Below are positions 12,340 to 23,825 of a DNA stretch of 64,000 nucleotides, one piece after another (the first letter of the stretch is position 1; each line of letters begins with the position of its first letter). The stretch covers positions 62,001-126,000 of the forward strand of contig NMRA01000388.1 in the NCBI GenBank assembly GCA_002633005.1, read 5' to 3'. The stretch is from Phoronis australis (Eukaryota > Phoronida > Phoronidae). The translations under genes and the position numbers were made by a program. Below the pieces are notes generated by a model. The model saw only the letters and a list, made by a program, of their open reading frames with translations. It was not told the DNA's origin and searched no databases.

Positions 12340-13931
12340 GGAATTCAACCCTGACTAGTATTTCAAGTCATTGACTATTATTTCCTCGACTCACAGTAAC
12401 TGTAAAGGTAAGTAACAGGAGAAATAACCACTGGACGTATAGCTGCCTACTTGCAGGAGACTAACGAAGAAAATAGCAGACGTGACATTTCATGCGACGA
12501 CGGGCTCGAGGACTGACATAGAAATTGTTTTGCAGTAAAAAGTAACGCAATGTCCGGACTTTTAAGGGCGTAAGTTAAAGTTAGTTAGTTTACGTACGTA
12601 ATATATTACGGAGGTAAAGTAATTAACTTCAACTTACACCGCAAATAATTACTTTACGCTGCAAATAATTACTTTCCGCTTCTAACAAGAATTTACTTGC
12701 GGACTCAATTTACGTGAGTAACGTTCACCTATTTGGCCGAAGTTTTCTGCTCAGCAACGTCAATGTAAGAGGCTACAATGATCTTAGCTTCCGTCACTTC
12801 CTACCAGTAAAGAAAGAAGAATTGAGAAAAAAAAATACTACACGTAACACGACCCAATGAAAAACATTGTTTAAGATGGATTCATAACTCTTTCGATCAA
12901 TGACGACGAATAAAGATTTATGAGTAACCTGCGCAATGTAACTAACATTTTCATTATTACCGTAGCTTCTAATAAAACTCATGCTCCACAGATCCGGCCT
13001 CAATCTGATCGCCGTTTTTCAGAAATCACTACTTATGCCAAAACTACGACGGCACAGAGACCAGACATTTATTAATTTCAGAGAAGCAGTAGTATCCCCC
13101 GGCTTCTTTTGGAAAACTAGCTTCTGTTTGTAGATTTACATTTCGAGTGTCCCACGTTTCGACGAGCGTCTGGGTAAACAATAGAACGGGTAACTCAGTA
13201 TTTGCGACAAACATTATTCTATGTTCATATCTATCTAAATGCGATAGTAAAATTATTAACATATTAAGCTTTTATCAGTTTTGATACATCATCTTAAGTC
13301 ATGAGACCACGGAATATCTGAGCCGAGGCCAAGATTTTACTTGCCGCACTATGTAGCTGCCTAACCCGATACGATACTCATTTTACGCCATATATGAACC
13401 TTTCTTTAAAAATGAGACATGTGTTTAACTATTGACAGCTGAATTACTCTTTAGTGGACTCATCAATTAAAACAGCGGATAAATCCGGTACAAACGACGG
13501 ATCGCCTGTACGAAAGTGAAGATAGTCATTACGTCGTCGTGCTTAGTATATCTTTCGTATTTCACGTATGCAAGATCCTTTTATTGGTATGTATTGGTCC
13601 CTAGTCTGAAAAAATACAGTTGCTAAAAGAATCGCACTGACAGCGGTAGCGGAATCACTGACGTGAGAGGTTATAGCACGACTGACCGACAGTTGTCAAT
13701 CATGAGAAAAGCTAATAATCAAAGCATTTCAACGAATTACTTCTAACAGAATTAGCATGTGGTACCTGTTTGTGGACACGCATTTGCTCTTACTTTCTAC
13801 CACAAGCTATGGCATTCAATTATTCTACGGAAAACATTATAATGATGAACAACGTCCATCCTCGGATTCCAAGAGTCAACTTGGTAGTTTATCAGAGTGG
13901 CGTCAGAATCCAAAACGTCAGTATAACCAGC
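12340..13931. other. no gene seen; contains a 20-bp tandem pair
   Basis: Two consecutive 20-bp units beginning GCAAATAATTACTTT lie at 12,641-12,680, next to a short inverted AACTTCAACTTAC/GTAAGTTAAAGTT pair around 12,570-12,637. Nothing coding is recognised. Confidence 0.5.
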
Positions 13932-13959
13932 AAAACAAAAACAAAAACAAAAACAAAAT
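13932..13959 (+). repeat. (AAAAAC)n microsatellite
   Basis: About four and a half units of a hexamer, ACAAAA/AAAAAC. It makes overlapping frames look longer than they are. Confidence 0.8.
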
Positions 13960-14229
13960 ACCGCGTCAAAATGATCCACCATAACTTTACTGTATTGTGA
14001 TTTATGCTAATTTAATTTATATGACTTTTGGTTTCATGGCAACAAAATGTGGTTGAGACTTCATTAACTTACCTAGAAAGAGCGCACTCTATTGAGAGAA
14101 GAATGAACTAACTGTCTCACACGAGCAACTGCTTTTTCGATTAAACAGACACTAAACCCGATTATGACCCATTTACAGATATCTATAACCACTTTCTCAG
14201 CCAACGCAGAGAAACAAAAATAAAGCTCT

Positions 14230-14500
14230 GTAAACCTAGTCAACTTTCTGAAGTTTGGAGCAAATTTTGAGAACTCCTTATAAAGTCTGCTAAACGGGCA
14301 AACGTGACCTACGCGTTAGGCGAGTTACGTGACAACTGTAGTGAAAGACCACCCATGATGTCCATTTTGTAACACAGTAAGGATGTGTCTTTAGTTGAAT
14401 CTCGGGTTGAATCCTGTTTTTTTCACTCAAGTGAGACGGCAATGGTGCATTAGCAGGAGACATAACGAGGTTGAAATCACTCATGTTGAATATCTTTTTA
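14230..14500 (+). repeat. dispersed repeat family R1, copy B
   Basis: Second copy of the family at 9,640-9,900. Shares TTAGGCGAGTTAC, GACAACTGTAG and GAAAGACCACCCAT, and downstream GACATAACGAGGTTGAAATCA. Confidence 0.6.
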
Positions 14501-14821
14501 AACAATACAACTTCGCTTGAATGATATAGTCAGTTGTTGAGGAATGGTTCCTTTTGTTCTAAGGTAACATAAACATAGCGCAGCCTAATTAGAGACTTCA
14601 ACCAACGCTTCAATGGACGTAATTGGAATAACCAAACACAGACAATACAACAGTTTAACACACGGTAACATTTTAATACGGTAACTCGGCTCTGATTGCC
14701 ACATAACACCGTGCAGTGGCTGGTGCCGTATAAAACGAGAGCAAGAAAGAACAGAAATTCAAAGCCATACCTCAAAGACTGTCTTTTAAATATACACGCT
14801 CCACTAAAAATACTCATGTAC

Positions 14822-15658
14822 TCAACCACGTAAGTAAGTCAGTTGCTCTTTATAAAAAATCTTACCTCGTTTGTATAGCGTTATGGACACTTTGCACAAT
14901 CCAGATCCCTTTCTGAAGTTGCCGGCTACTACGCGATTGAACCCTGCATACAAATTATTGTCCAGGATACCGTATCGCGGTTTTTGTCCACGTAGTGTAT
15001 ACAAAAACTTGGACTCGATGCTTCGCCTCTTTTCTTTAGCGCGCGCCCAGTCAATCTTTTCGTTACTAATGTCAATCATAAATTTCTCATTTTTCTTTGT
15101 TATAATGTCATCTTCCACGTGAATCAAAAGGTCTCCATTGACACTGGCGTCCAGATATCCGGGTAAATCATTGCCGTATATACGGAACTGCCTGTTGAAG
15201 ATGTGACATTCCGCCATGTTACTAGTTGTACCATTGTCACCACCGTAGCCATTGCCAGCAGGCGAGTCTGAAATATCCAACGTCCACAACCGCGGCTTGT
15301 CGCCGTACTCCAAATGGAAACGGGCACCTGTAAATTTCTGCCCGGAGAAATTAATCTTTATCACAGCTTGTGTGTCGCATTTTTTCGTCGGTTTCCGTTT
15401 ATAAGGGAGGACGACAAACTGTATGAAAGAACTATACCCTCTAACTTCTCCATTCATCAAATCTATTTCAACAGTTTCCTTGGCCAGAGAACCTGTTGTA
15501 ATCCAGCCTACGAGAAGAAGAAAAAACATAACACAACATTTCACATGATGTATGGGTAATCTAAATTTTAGCATGAGATCAAAAGGGTAATGTGGGGCTA
15601 ACTGTGACATAAACCGTTTAACTGGCCTGGAATAGAAGCGTGCTCCATCTGACGGCAA
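14822..15658 (-). CDS. secreted protein, uncharacterised, single long exon
   Basis: This 278-codon frame is the longest in the window and has the look of a real gene. Residues 41-58 form a hydrophobic signal-peptide core ending in GSLA, with probable cleavage near residue 59. A second Met at residue 29 (15,574) gives a more normal signal peptide and may be the true start. The mature part has two N-glycosylation sequons (N103, N142), three Cys (94, 151, 255), a Gly-rich turn at 135-147 (GNGYGGDNGTTSN) and alternating hydrophobic strands, suggesting a beta-rich extracellular fold. A consensus-like donor (CGAG|GTAAGA) sits inside codon 265 at 14,865, so the last 13 residues before the stop may be intron read-through and a further exon may lie downstream. 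I do not recognise the family. No transposon sequence overlaps it, which favours a host gene. Function unknown. Confidence 0.65.
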   Translation of the reverse strand: MPSDGARFYSRPVKRFMSQLAPHYPFDLMLKFRLPIHHVKCCVMFFLLLVGWITTGSLAKETVEIDLMNGEVRGYSSFIQFVVLPYKRKPTKKCDTQAVIKINFSGQKFTGARFHLEYGDKPRLWTLDISDSPAGNGYGGDNGTTSNMAECHIFNRQFRIYGNDLPGYLDASVNGDLLIHVEDDIITKKNEKFMIDISNEKIDWARAKEKRRSIESKFLYTLRGQKPRYGILDNNLYAGFNRVVAGNFRKGSGLCKVSITLYKRGKIFYKEQLTYLRG

Positions 15659-17177
15659 TTACCACCACCTGTTGCACAAGATGACCGCGTTTGTTGAAAA
15701 AGAACTGGCTTACAGACTCTCTTTCAATTCAATGAACAAGAATTGAATTGATGGCAACATATTTAATAATGAAATTGAATTTAAATATTTTTTCAGTCAT
15801 TTGTCCGTTTTGAAAATTAAGGCATCACTTTAAATTTGACTGGAAGATAGTGCACCAAAAAAAAAAGAAAAAGAAAAACAGCGACAAGCCGACAAGCTTT
15901 CGATTGGTGTTTGGAATAAAGCTGACTGTGAGCAAAAATGGCTGCACTTTTTGCACGCATGTTTGTCCATACTTGAAAGTTGATTGATCTAGAATGGAAA
16001 CGATTCAACATATGCCAAGGCGACCTCTGTTAACGTCAGAGAAGTACTTCCGCCCAACATCCATCAAAACTAATTGGCGGATCACATGACAAAGTATTGC
16101 TAATCGGCATCCTGTAATGAGACCTGGACAAATAAACACACATTCTAGCTAATTACGGCAAGGTGTCTTGTATCGTCATTGGGCAGTTAAACGAGGGTTT
16201 ACACTTTCATGCAGGCACGAGAAAATTTTGAAAACAGCAGCCGTAATGTAATAAAACAAGAGAAAAAAATAATGGTCCTTACGTCTTCATGTTACCACAA
16301 CTGGCCATTTCCGGCCTTCTTATTGTAATAAGTTGTTACTTTTGAAAAAAAACTGTTTTCATAAATTATAAGACGTACAGACAAATTCTGTAAGCATTTA
16401 GGTATTTTAAGTATTCCGGTTTATCTAAATGAGAATCTCTCCTTAAAACACACGTGTCAGATATTGGTAAACACAGACGGAATTAATAGGACACTTGTCA
16501 AGTGCTGTTTACGAACTTTGTCGACAAGCCCGTATTAATTTCATGAAGTGTTTAGAGTAATATTGTGTAGAACAAAATGAAAAAAAGTGCCTTTATTTCT
16601 ACATCCTCCTACGGTCTCTAACTTTTTTACTGTAATTTTGATTGGTATCTATTTGTTTTTGTTCGCAGCTGCTATAAAACTGTCTTCTTTTGATTTGAAC
16701 ATAAAGCTATGAAATTAGTATCCACTACTTCCGTTGGGCCCTCTGCACTGATCCCCTGAAACTATTTCATGCTTTATAAATATATAGTTAACAAATTTTG
16801 ATATAAAATATAGAAATTTTAAACTTGAATTAGTGGTGACTAGCAAAATGGCGGTTATATTTAGCTTAGACTAAACGCCACTTACACACAGGACTCATCC
16901 CTATTTTAGTGAGATTCATATTAACGAAATCAATTATGTGTTCTTAACTGGTGAAAACAAAGGAAATATGAAATTAAAAAGAACCGTTTGAGGTTGTTGA
17001 AATGATGAATTGTGAGTGAAGATCAGGGTCGAATGCAATAAGTGTCTAGGAGCGAGAAAAGTGTAGTAGCCAAAATCACGGGCTCTCATTGAAAATACAC
17101 GGCAATATCTCCCGGAATCTCGTGACACTAGGGTTATTGAACGGACCCAGGTTTGTAGGAATACTCTACTGCGTTCT
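15659..17177. other. no gene seen; upstream of the secreted-protein frame
   Basis: Would contain the promoter or 5' exons of the minus-strand gene ending at 14,822, but no clear TATA or exon can be chosen. A purine-rich run (A10GA5GA5) lies at 15,858-15,880. Confidence 0.45.
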
Positions 17178-17290
17178 GTAGCGGCAAGACAATCGCCAGA
17201 AAAGCTAGTGTGATCACGTGCTTCGCTTGTAACGCATGTCGATATATCGCGAAGACTTGCGTGACCTCGTTGTTCTCACAAGATACTGAC
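17178..17290 (-). mobile_element. short palindrome-rich MITE, copy 2 (inverted, diverged)
   Basis: The complement of this stretch contains GCAAGTCTTCGCGATATATC and then GAAGCACGTGATCA, matching the core of the element at 12,231-12,339. Terminal arms are eroded, so only the core is convincing. Confidence 0.55.
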
Positions 17291-18299
17291 TGAACATAGC
17301 CACTTGACGACGCAATAAACGAACATTAAATTGTTGAACAGAACAACCCTTTCGATCATTTGTAAGTCATCCACGCCTACAGGAAAATAACTTCAGTGTT
17401 CAGGTTAAGATTCTCACAATTTCCACTCCCTCTGCCGTTAAATTAACGTATTGACAGATAATAGAACAAACGCAATAATTTTCATGGTCGATTCTTTGAT
17501 TTGATTATGTCGATACAAATCACAAAGGAAATAAGTTCCTAACTTTTGCTTTCCCCCGTACTTTGTCATGTTTTGAACTTTTGCCTTACGTTATATCTAT
17601 TCTTTCACTTTTCTCGTACTTGTAGAATAACCACCACGAATAACACTAGAAAGAACAACACAAATACATGTACACAATAACGTTATGTCAAAGTCGATGT
17701 ATATTTCTTACGTTTGTTCTACGACCAAACTCCGGGAGCCATGGACTAACGTTGTTCTAATGTACATATTCATGTATGTTCGCAAATTTGTTCACTGTGT
17801 TTCCAGCATGACCAGCATTAAACGTCAAGTCCACATAGGGCAGTCTGGTTGTTTCTCCGACAGTGAACATATAAATAAGTATTTTGTGACGCAACTCTTA
17901 ACAAGCTTTTACAAGAGGCGATATCAAATTCCGTGTCATAATACCATTAAAGAAGCCATGAATCCGTCAAAAATTAAGAAGTAACGAAATGTCAGTTCTC
18001 AAACCCAGACACTCCTTCCAGTTTGTGAAACAAACATGTCGAGACAATGATTGAGTGCACTTGCGGCAAGAAATGTTCGATTATAAGAAAAGCAAGTTTG
18101 TTTGGCAGCAAGACATAGAGGCTAAAATGTATTAATTATTAACAAATAATTAATTTTGACACCAACAATGAAGATAAATGATCACAAAACCAGCGGTAAA
18201 GTTACCAAGTTCAAAAGGAAGCCTTAAATATTTCATCTTAAGAGCATACTAAACACACATATTCAAACTTCGACTTGTTCATTCAAATCTTTCAAATGA
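17291..18299. other. no gene seen
   Basis: The 99-codon plus-strand frame at 17,685-17,984 shows no motif. Otherwise AT-rich sequence. Confidence 0.45.
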
Positions 18300-18480
18300 A
18301 ATAACGTTCTGTTCACGTTTAAAACAACTCCGAACCTTCTTTACAAAGTCTGCTACATCAGTACGCGTGACCAACCCCTTTAAGCGAGTTACGAGACAAC
18401 TGAGAGGAAAGACCGCGTACTTCAAATCACAAAACCCAATTTGCGATGTAATAGGAAAGGTCCAAAGTTGAACAATGATT
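18300..18480 (+). repeat. dispersed repeat family R1, copy C
   Basis: Third, most diverged copy: CAGTACGCGTGACC, TTTAAGCGAGTTACGAGACA and GGAAAGACC. It shares TATAAAGTCTGCTA-like sequence with copy B. Confidence 0.5.
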
Positions 18481-18534
18481 CTGTTGCTCAGGGAAGGTAC
18501 CAATGGAGTATAAAAAGGGAAACTCTCCAACACG

Positions 18535-18660
18535 TTTCTAAAATCTATTGGTCTATTTACAACAACTTCTAGCCTATTTGCATTGGCAGGACGTTTCAGT
18601 CAGTGATTTCTATGACCATCTTCAGGTGTTACAGCATTTTTAGAAGAACGAGCACTGGTG
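18535..18660 (-). repeat. retroelement-type repeat end, inverted partner of 19,520-19,660
   Basis: The complement reads CTGTAACACCTGAAGATGGT, then a GAAACGTC word, then AATAGGCTAGAAG and a CCAATAGATTTTAGAA tail. The opposite orientation of the same order occurs at 19,520-19,660. The 'CTGAAGATGG ... GAAACGTC' wording is common beside Penelope-like and other retroelement ORFs in invertebrates (from memory). Confidence 0.55.
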
Positions 18661-18718
18661 TATGGGACAGTCATGGTGGTCGATGATGAGCACGTCTTTT
18701 ATGCCACACATTGAATCA

Positions 18719-19070
18719 ATCGAGTGCAATGCGGCCATGTGATATTGTTTTTCGTATTCCTCCCCTCCCGGACTACTTCAACAGTGCCCTCTGACATGGA
18801 AAGTTCAAGAGGTAGACCATTGTCGACTCGACGTTGTTAGCCGGTTCGACCATCAAACTTTCCCAAAGTTGTTTAAAGTAATAAAATTGCTGCAATATAA
18901 ATAACACTCAACATGCAATCAGGTCCGAAACGTAACATTTGGCACATATGTGACACTTCTGTCTCACTTTTAAATTGCTAAACATATCGTCTGCAACTCA
19001 GGCCCCGATTCCTCGGTAACAACTATATCAAAAATTGTTGTTATTTAACTATTTTCAGGAAGTGTTACAA
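18719..19070 (+). repeat. dispersed repeat shared with 53,953-54,300
   Basis: From TCGAGTGCAATGCGGCCATG to a TTTTCAGGAA boundary this stretch matches the right flank of the large transposon copy 2 at roughly 80% by eye, including the TGCCCTCTGACATGGAAAGT block. At 54.3 kb the same repeat leads directly into Penelope-like coding sequence. Here that coding part is absent. Confidence 0.65.
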
Positions 19071-19439
19071 TTTCAATCCACAATTACCGTTGTTTTCACC
19101 TTTGTTATCTTTTCAAGTAATATATCGTTACTTTTAAAACTGTTTCTTTTATTGCAGAAAACTTGCAACCTAACGCGCAAGAACATACATATATGATGTG
19201 ATCCACCATGTGAACAGCCTGGGTGAAATATTTGAAAAATCTGCCGAAAAAAATGAAAGAAACTCAGGAATTCGAGGCGTATGGGATAAATACAAAACGC
19301 ACCTCGGTTGGCGTAAATGAAGTAATATTTCACTCGACATTATTCCGTGTATCGACCTCGACCTTCGGTTTCGGCCGATACGCGGAGTAATGTCTCGTGG
19401 GACATTACTTCGTCTACGCTTCTCTCGGTACGTTTTGCG

Positions 19440-19520
19440 TAATTCTCTTTTTTCTTGGGGCAATCTGGGATTGAACTAGGGACCATTAGATTGTTAGTCC
19501 AGTAGTCTAACCACAACACA
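19440..19520 (-). repeat. tRNA-derived SINE head
   Basis: On the minus strand an A-box-like TGGTTAGACTACTGG is followed by an ACTAACAATC anticodon-arm-like segment (AAC in loop position) and a strong B-box, TAGTTCAATCCC. An A-rich stretch follows. The acceptor stem is not convincing, so it is read as a SINE head or tRNA pseudogene, not a functional tRNA. Confidence 0.5.
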
Positions 19521-19660
19521 CACCCGCGGTCGTTCTTCTAAGGACCCTGTAACACCTGAAAATGGCCTGAGAAATGTCCGACCGAAACGTCGTGGCAATA
19601 TAAGCAGGCTAGAGCCTAGAGGTTGGTATTAATAGTCCAATAGGTTTTAGGAATGATGCC
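19520..19660 (+). repeat. retroelement-type repeat end, inverted partner of 18,535-18,660
   Basis: Contains CTGTAACACCTGAAAATGGC, CCGACCGAAACGTCG and a CCAATAGGTTTTAGGAATG tail. Together with 18,535-18,660 it brackets a 1.1-kb block holding the shared repeat and the SINE head, so the block may be a nested or fold-back insertion. Confidence 0.55.
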
Positions 19661-20424
19661 ACCTCATAAACACCCCAAAGCGATTTTAGGAAGACAGGGT
19701 TTAGTATCACTTTAAACGGAACTTTGAACTATGTGACAGCACATGGATGAGACCAGATAAGTGTGGTGAAGCATGGAATTCGCATGCCTTAATACTCAGT
19801 TGTGAAAACATGCTAATGAGGACCAGATTAAAGTAACAGCTTTCAAATGTGTTACTGTGTTAAATGCGAACCATGGGAGACGGGATAATCTATTGGGTAG
19901 ACGCTGTCCAGTCTGAAGGTCAGCAACATAGTGCCTGCTTGTTGGTTTGAAGCTAGTTGGTTAATTTTTTGCTGTTATCATGAATGCCAATAAGTTTTGT
20001 CTCACTGAATCAATTGCCGAAATCCTGTTTCAGATTAGTTAAAAGAGTATGGTCCTCACTTCTCTAACTAACATTCAGAAGTATATGGCTGGCATTTTTG
20101 TACATTTATCGTTATTCCGTTCCTTAGGATTTTCGTTTATATTTGCTTTCAAATTAAATAGCTTTCATCAACTGAGTCTTGTAACACGTTACCCTGCAGT
20201 AATCGTACGTATTTATTAAAACGACATTAGTATTAATTATATCGGAATTTGGGTAAAAAATAGGCTGATGTTGGCCAATGAATTATCCCCACTAACCCTT
20301 CGCCAGTGTCTACAACACAGCCAGTCTCAGGGAAACTTAGAACAGAATTTCGCCCAATTTATCTAGCTTGAAACAAACCGAATTCAGTCTTTTACTCCCA
20401 TAATCGGTTTTGTAATATTCCGCA
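19661..20424. other. no gene seen
   Basis: AT-rich sequence without recognisable features. Confidence 0.5.
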
Positions 20425-20586
20425 TGGTGGCAGGATTCTATTTCCGTTACCAACTAAAACACCGAAACCACCAATAAAGCATTTCAGAGTTTATTGAGGC
20501 TAGTCAACCCAAATGCGAATTCAAAAACGGCGAATGTGCTCGTTGCATGTGCCTTGAATTGGTAACGGAAACAGAATCCTACCACA
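20425..20586. mobile_element. fold-back element of about 160 bp
   Basis: The left arm TGGTGGCAGGATTCTATTTC (continuing CGTTACCAA, 20,425-20,454) is matched by an inverted right arm at 20,559-20,586 with about two mismatches. The interior is ~105 bp and non-coding. Probably a small MITE. Confidence 0.65.
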
Positions 20587-23500
20587 ATATGAGACCCATT
20601 TTACGAGAGTACTAAAGACTTTATTCGACTTTAGTTTCTAGCCAGCTAAGAAGGAGGATGCGGCTTTAATCAAAGTTGTGTAAAACCTAGGCGCCATGCT
20701 TGGACATAAGTCACGCGTTGAGTGACAAAATCGCACGTGTCATTTTTGGCATATAACTACACATCTGAAAAGTCAAAGCCTCTCTGAGCAGTCTTTTTTA
20801 AGATCATATCATTGTCCGGTATGCCACATTGATGAACAAGGTCTTCATTATCACACGAGTGAAAAGTCGGCAATTAAGCAATTAAGTTTTGTGACAAACA
20901 AACACACTTTTCTCGCTCGATTGTGGAATTTCCAGCAACCATAGGATCTGGGATGTCTCAGAGGGAGGAGGGGAGGGGAACCACAGTTTCCCTGAAAACA
21001 GAATGCCGGTGGAGTTTTTGCTTATGTCAGTAGGGGTGAAGAGGAAAGAGTCCCCTCTAGATCCCTACATAATGCCGGTAAACAATAATAAGCAGTAACA
21101 AAGCAGTCTCTGTAAAAATTAAACCAATGAAATAAACAAAATTTACTTTCATTACGCTACGGCAGGCTTAAACACTGAACCACACTGTGCTTAGAAAATA
21201 ATGCAACACTTTAGCAGAAAAGACGGAGAATGAGTGGCTTAGAGTGCAGGGACATCCGAGGAGCCACGCTTACAGGTTGGCAGCTAAGCAAATACCACAT
21301 ACCGACCCATTGTGATTGGATTTGAAGGGCTCTTCCATACCAATTAATGACGTTTAACAGTCACTAACTAACAGTTTACTTGTAAACGTATTTGGTCAGA
21401 GCTAAACTGCTCCAGTATATGAAACTGTACTAGCGTACAACGAACGGACAGTTAATTTACAGTAACGACGAAACGCAAACTTACTGATTACTCTGTCCAC
21501 TGCTTCACAACTTACCTAAATACTGCAGGATTGCGAACAGGAGAAGCCACATTGTTACATCTGGCTCATCAGCCGGCGGAACAGTTCACAGGTTGGTGTT
21601 TATTTGCTCAGGATACTTGATGTCGCACTTACTCCTGACTGAGGTCTCATTTATTGAAGGCCATCAACACCTCGTACGTCTATAAACACAGGACGCGTAA
21701 CTCACGCTACCCCATGGCACGACTTGGAAAACACGGCACCCAGTGCGAGACGAAACGGAAACTTGACCAGCACCAGACAAACTGTAGTGAATTGCCAAAG
21801 TTTAATTTTTTAACACAAGACAACAAAGGTTGCTACAGACTTTAATTAGCGCTGTCAGTACTTGGTGCGTTGCTGACAAATTCTCTTGGCTCGACTCGAG
21901 GCCTGGTTAGTATTTGCTTCTATAAACAATTTTGTAACCGTGTAGTCAAGAGGACTTCCAAAGATTTATGTTTCCCTGCCAGCTGTCTGGTTTTCACACA
22001 GATTAATGACAATCATCCCTGTCCGATACTCCACTGCTCGCCTACTGCTACTATAGATTCGTCCCCGGAAGTCTGACGAAATGAGCATGAATCCTTCTTG
22101 ATCTTTGTCAAATTACTCGAACATTGAACTGAAAATATGCAAACAGTTAGCTATAGATGGCGTTAAGACCATTCTTCGTGTCACATTTCGTCTCTACAAA
22201 TGACCATGACAGTGAAACACTAGCCATTGTCCTAATTGTTGGAGAAAAAGTGAAAATTACCTCTACCTCACCAGTCGGATGTCAAGTTCAAACACGGGCC
22301 CTCTCTTGTTAACTCAGCGATGTCCTGTTTGAAGTGTATGTTTATCTACGCGGGTAAACCGTGTCGCATTTATTCATTGTAAAACACACACACGATCAGT
22401 TACCACAGTCTGTTATCTGAGTCCAGTGTTGTCATTCATCCAACATTTACTCTGTGTCTCGAAGAAATGAAAACACAAACACGTGGCTAAACACTGAGGG
22501 GCGCTGCGAGCTGTCGACTTAGATTTTGGTTGAACGGAGAAAGCACAAGTTCGTCATCTTTGCTCTGTTATGTTTTCAATACGTATATGTATAGATGTAT
22601 AGACTGAGCTTCAAAACAAAGATTGAAAAATAGTCATAACACTATTTAGCAAATTCTCGAAAATAAGTTTTCAGGCCAAATTTCAAGAATGTAACAAGGT
22701 AGCAATTCGTCATCCCCGACAAACTGCGATCTTTTCTTGCGAACGCTGTACTTTTCCGACACACCGTATTATGAATTCGACTCTGTTTTCACATAACCTA
22801 CCACGGCTATTTTCACAAGAATGTCACGTGGGTCATTCTTATCTCACGAAGAGTTGTTCGAAAGAAAACACCGATTACCTTGACTTACCTGATCTGACTT
22901 CGTTACACATCGCATGAAAGAAAGGGTGGTATAGACGTAATACATTTTCAAACCAATTATTAACATAAAGAAATAAGCATGACTGGAGGGGGTATTAGGA
23001 GCTTTTACAAATTGTTGTGGAGCCCGTTATCAAGCTTAACAGACCAGAGTTTGCCTGGGAACAAAGAAAAAGGAAAGGGACTTTCCATAAGCACATTCGC
23101 ACATAAGAAATTATGAGTTAATTGACACCTTTCAATAAAAACAAGGTGAGCATAACTTAAGTTAAAATGCCAGAAAACCGTTCATGAGAGACCGTTTTGT
23201 TGAAATTTTCCGGAATATCCGGTATCTTTAAAATTCTTTTCACATGAAGGTAAAAGTTAAAAAATTATTAGCATGTTCACCCATAAATTGAGGAAAAATG
23301 CAGAAAAAGACGCAGGAGTTCGAACTTAAAACTATATGATACACCACGATATTATTTTGGGAAATGACTGTCGATGCTAAAACATGAAGAAGGCCTTTAT
23401 AACTATTGTGTAAATTCAGCTTCTTTACAGTTGTTTATTCATCCGCACTCTAGAGGGGGCGCTTTTCATTCCTTGCAAGGTTAGCTACAGTTCCAAATGA

Positions 23501-23825
23501 TAATCTGATAGACATTGAAATTTTAGCTTCACCTAAACTTCGATTGAATTGCAGTAAGGCGTAAAAATGAACCTTGATCTGATAACACAAAAATGGACTT
23601 AAGTACACTTTAAATAATTTGTTACAAAAGTGTTAGTAGAAGAAAATAAGGTATTAGTGCATAATACAGGATTACGCAAATGTAACCATTAAGCCCCAAC
23701 GAGCATGTTCACATTATTAGGGAAAAGTAGGCCTATAACTAATAAAAAGATTGGTCAATGAAGAAAGTTTTCTCTTGTCAAAAATTCTTAAAGGAGAATG
23801 CCACCCGATTTAATCAGTCTTTTTT
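20587..23825. other. no gene seen
   Basis: No supported gene in 3.2 kb. A G-rich purine run (GAGGGAGGAGGGGAGGGG) lies near 20,958. Frames at 21,654-22,076 have no recognised content. Confidence 0.5.

Noticed and set aside
19440-19520. Functional tRNA-Val-like gene
   Set aside because: Anticodon and acceptor stems are mismatched and it sits inside repeat sequence.
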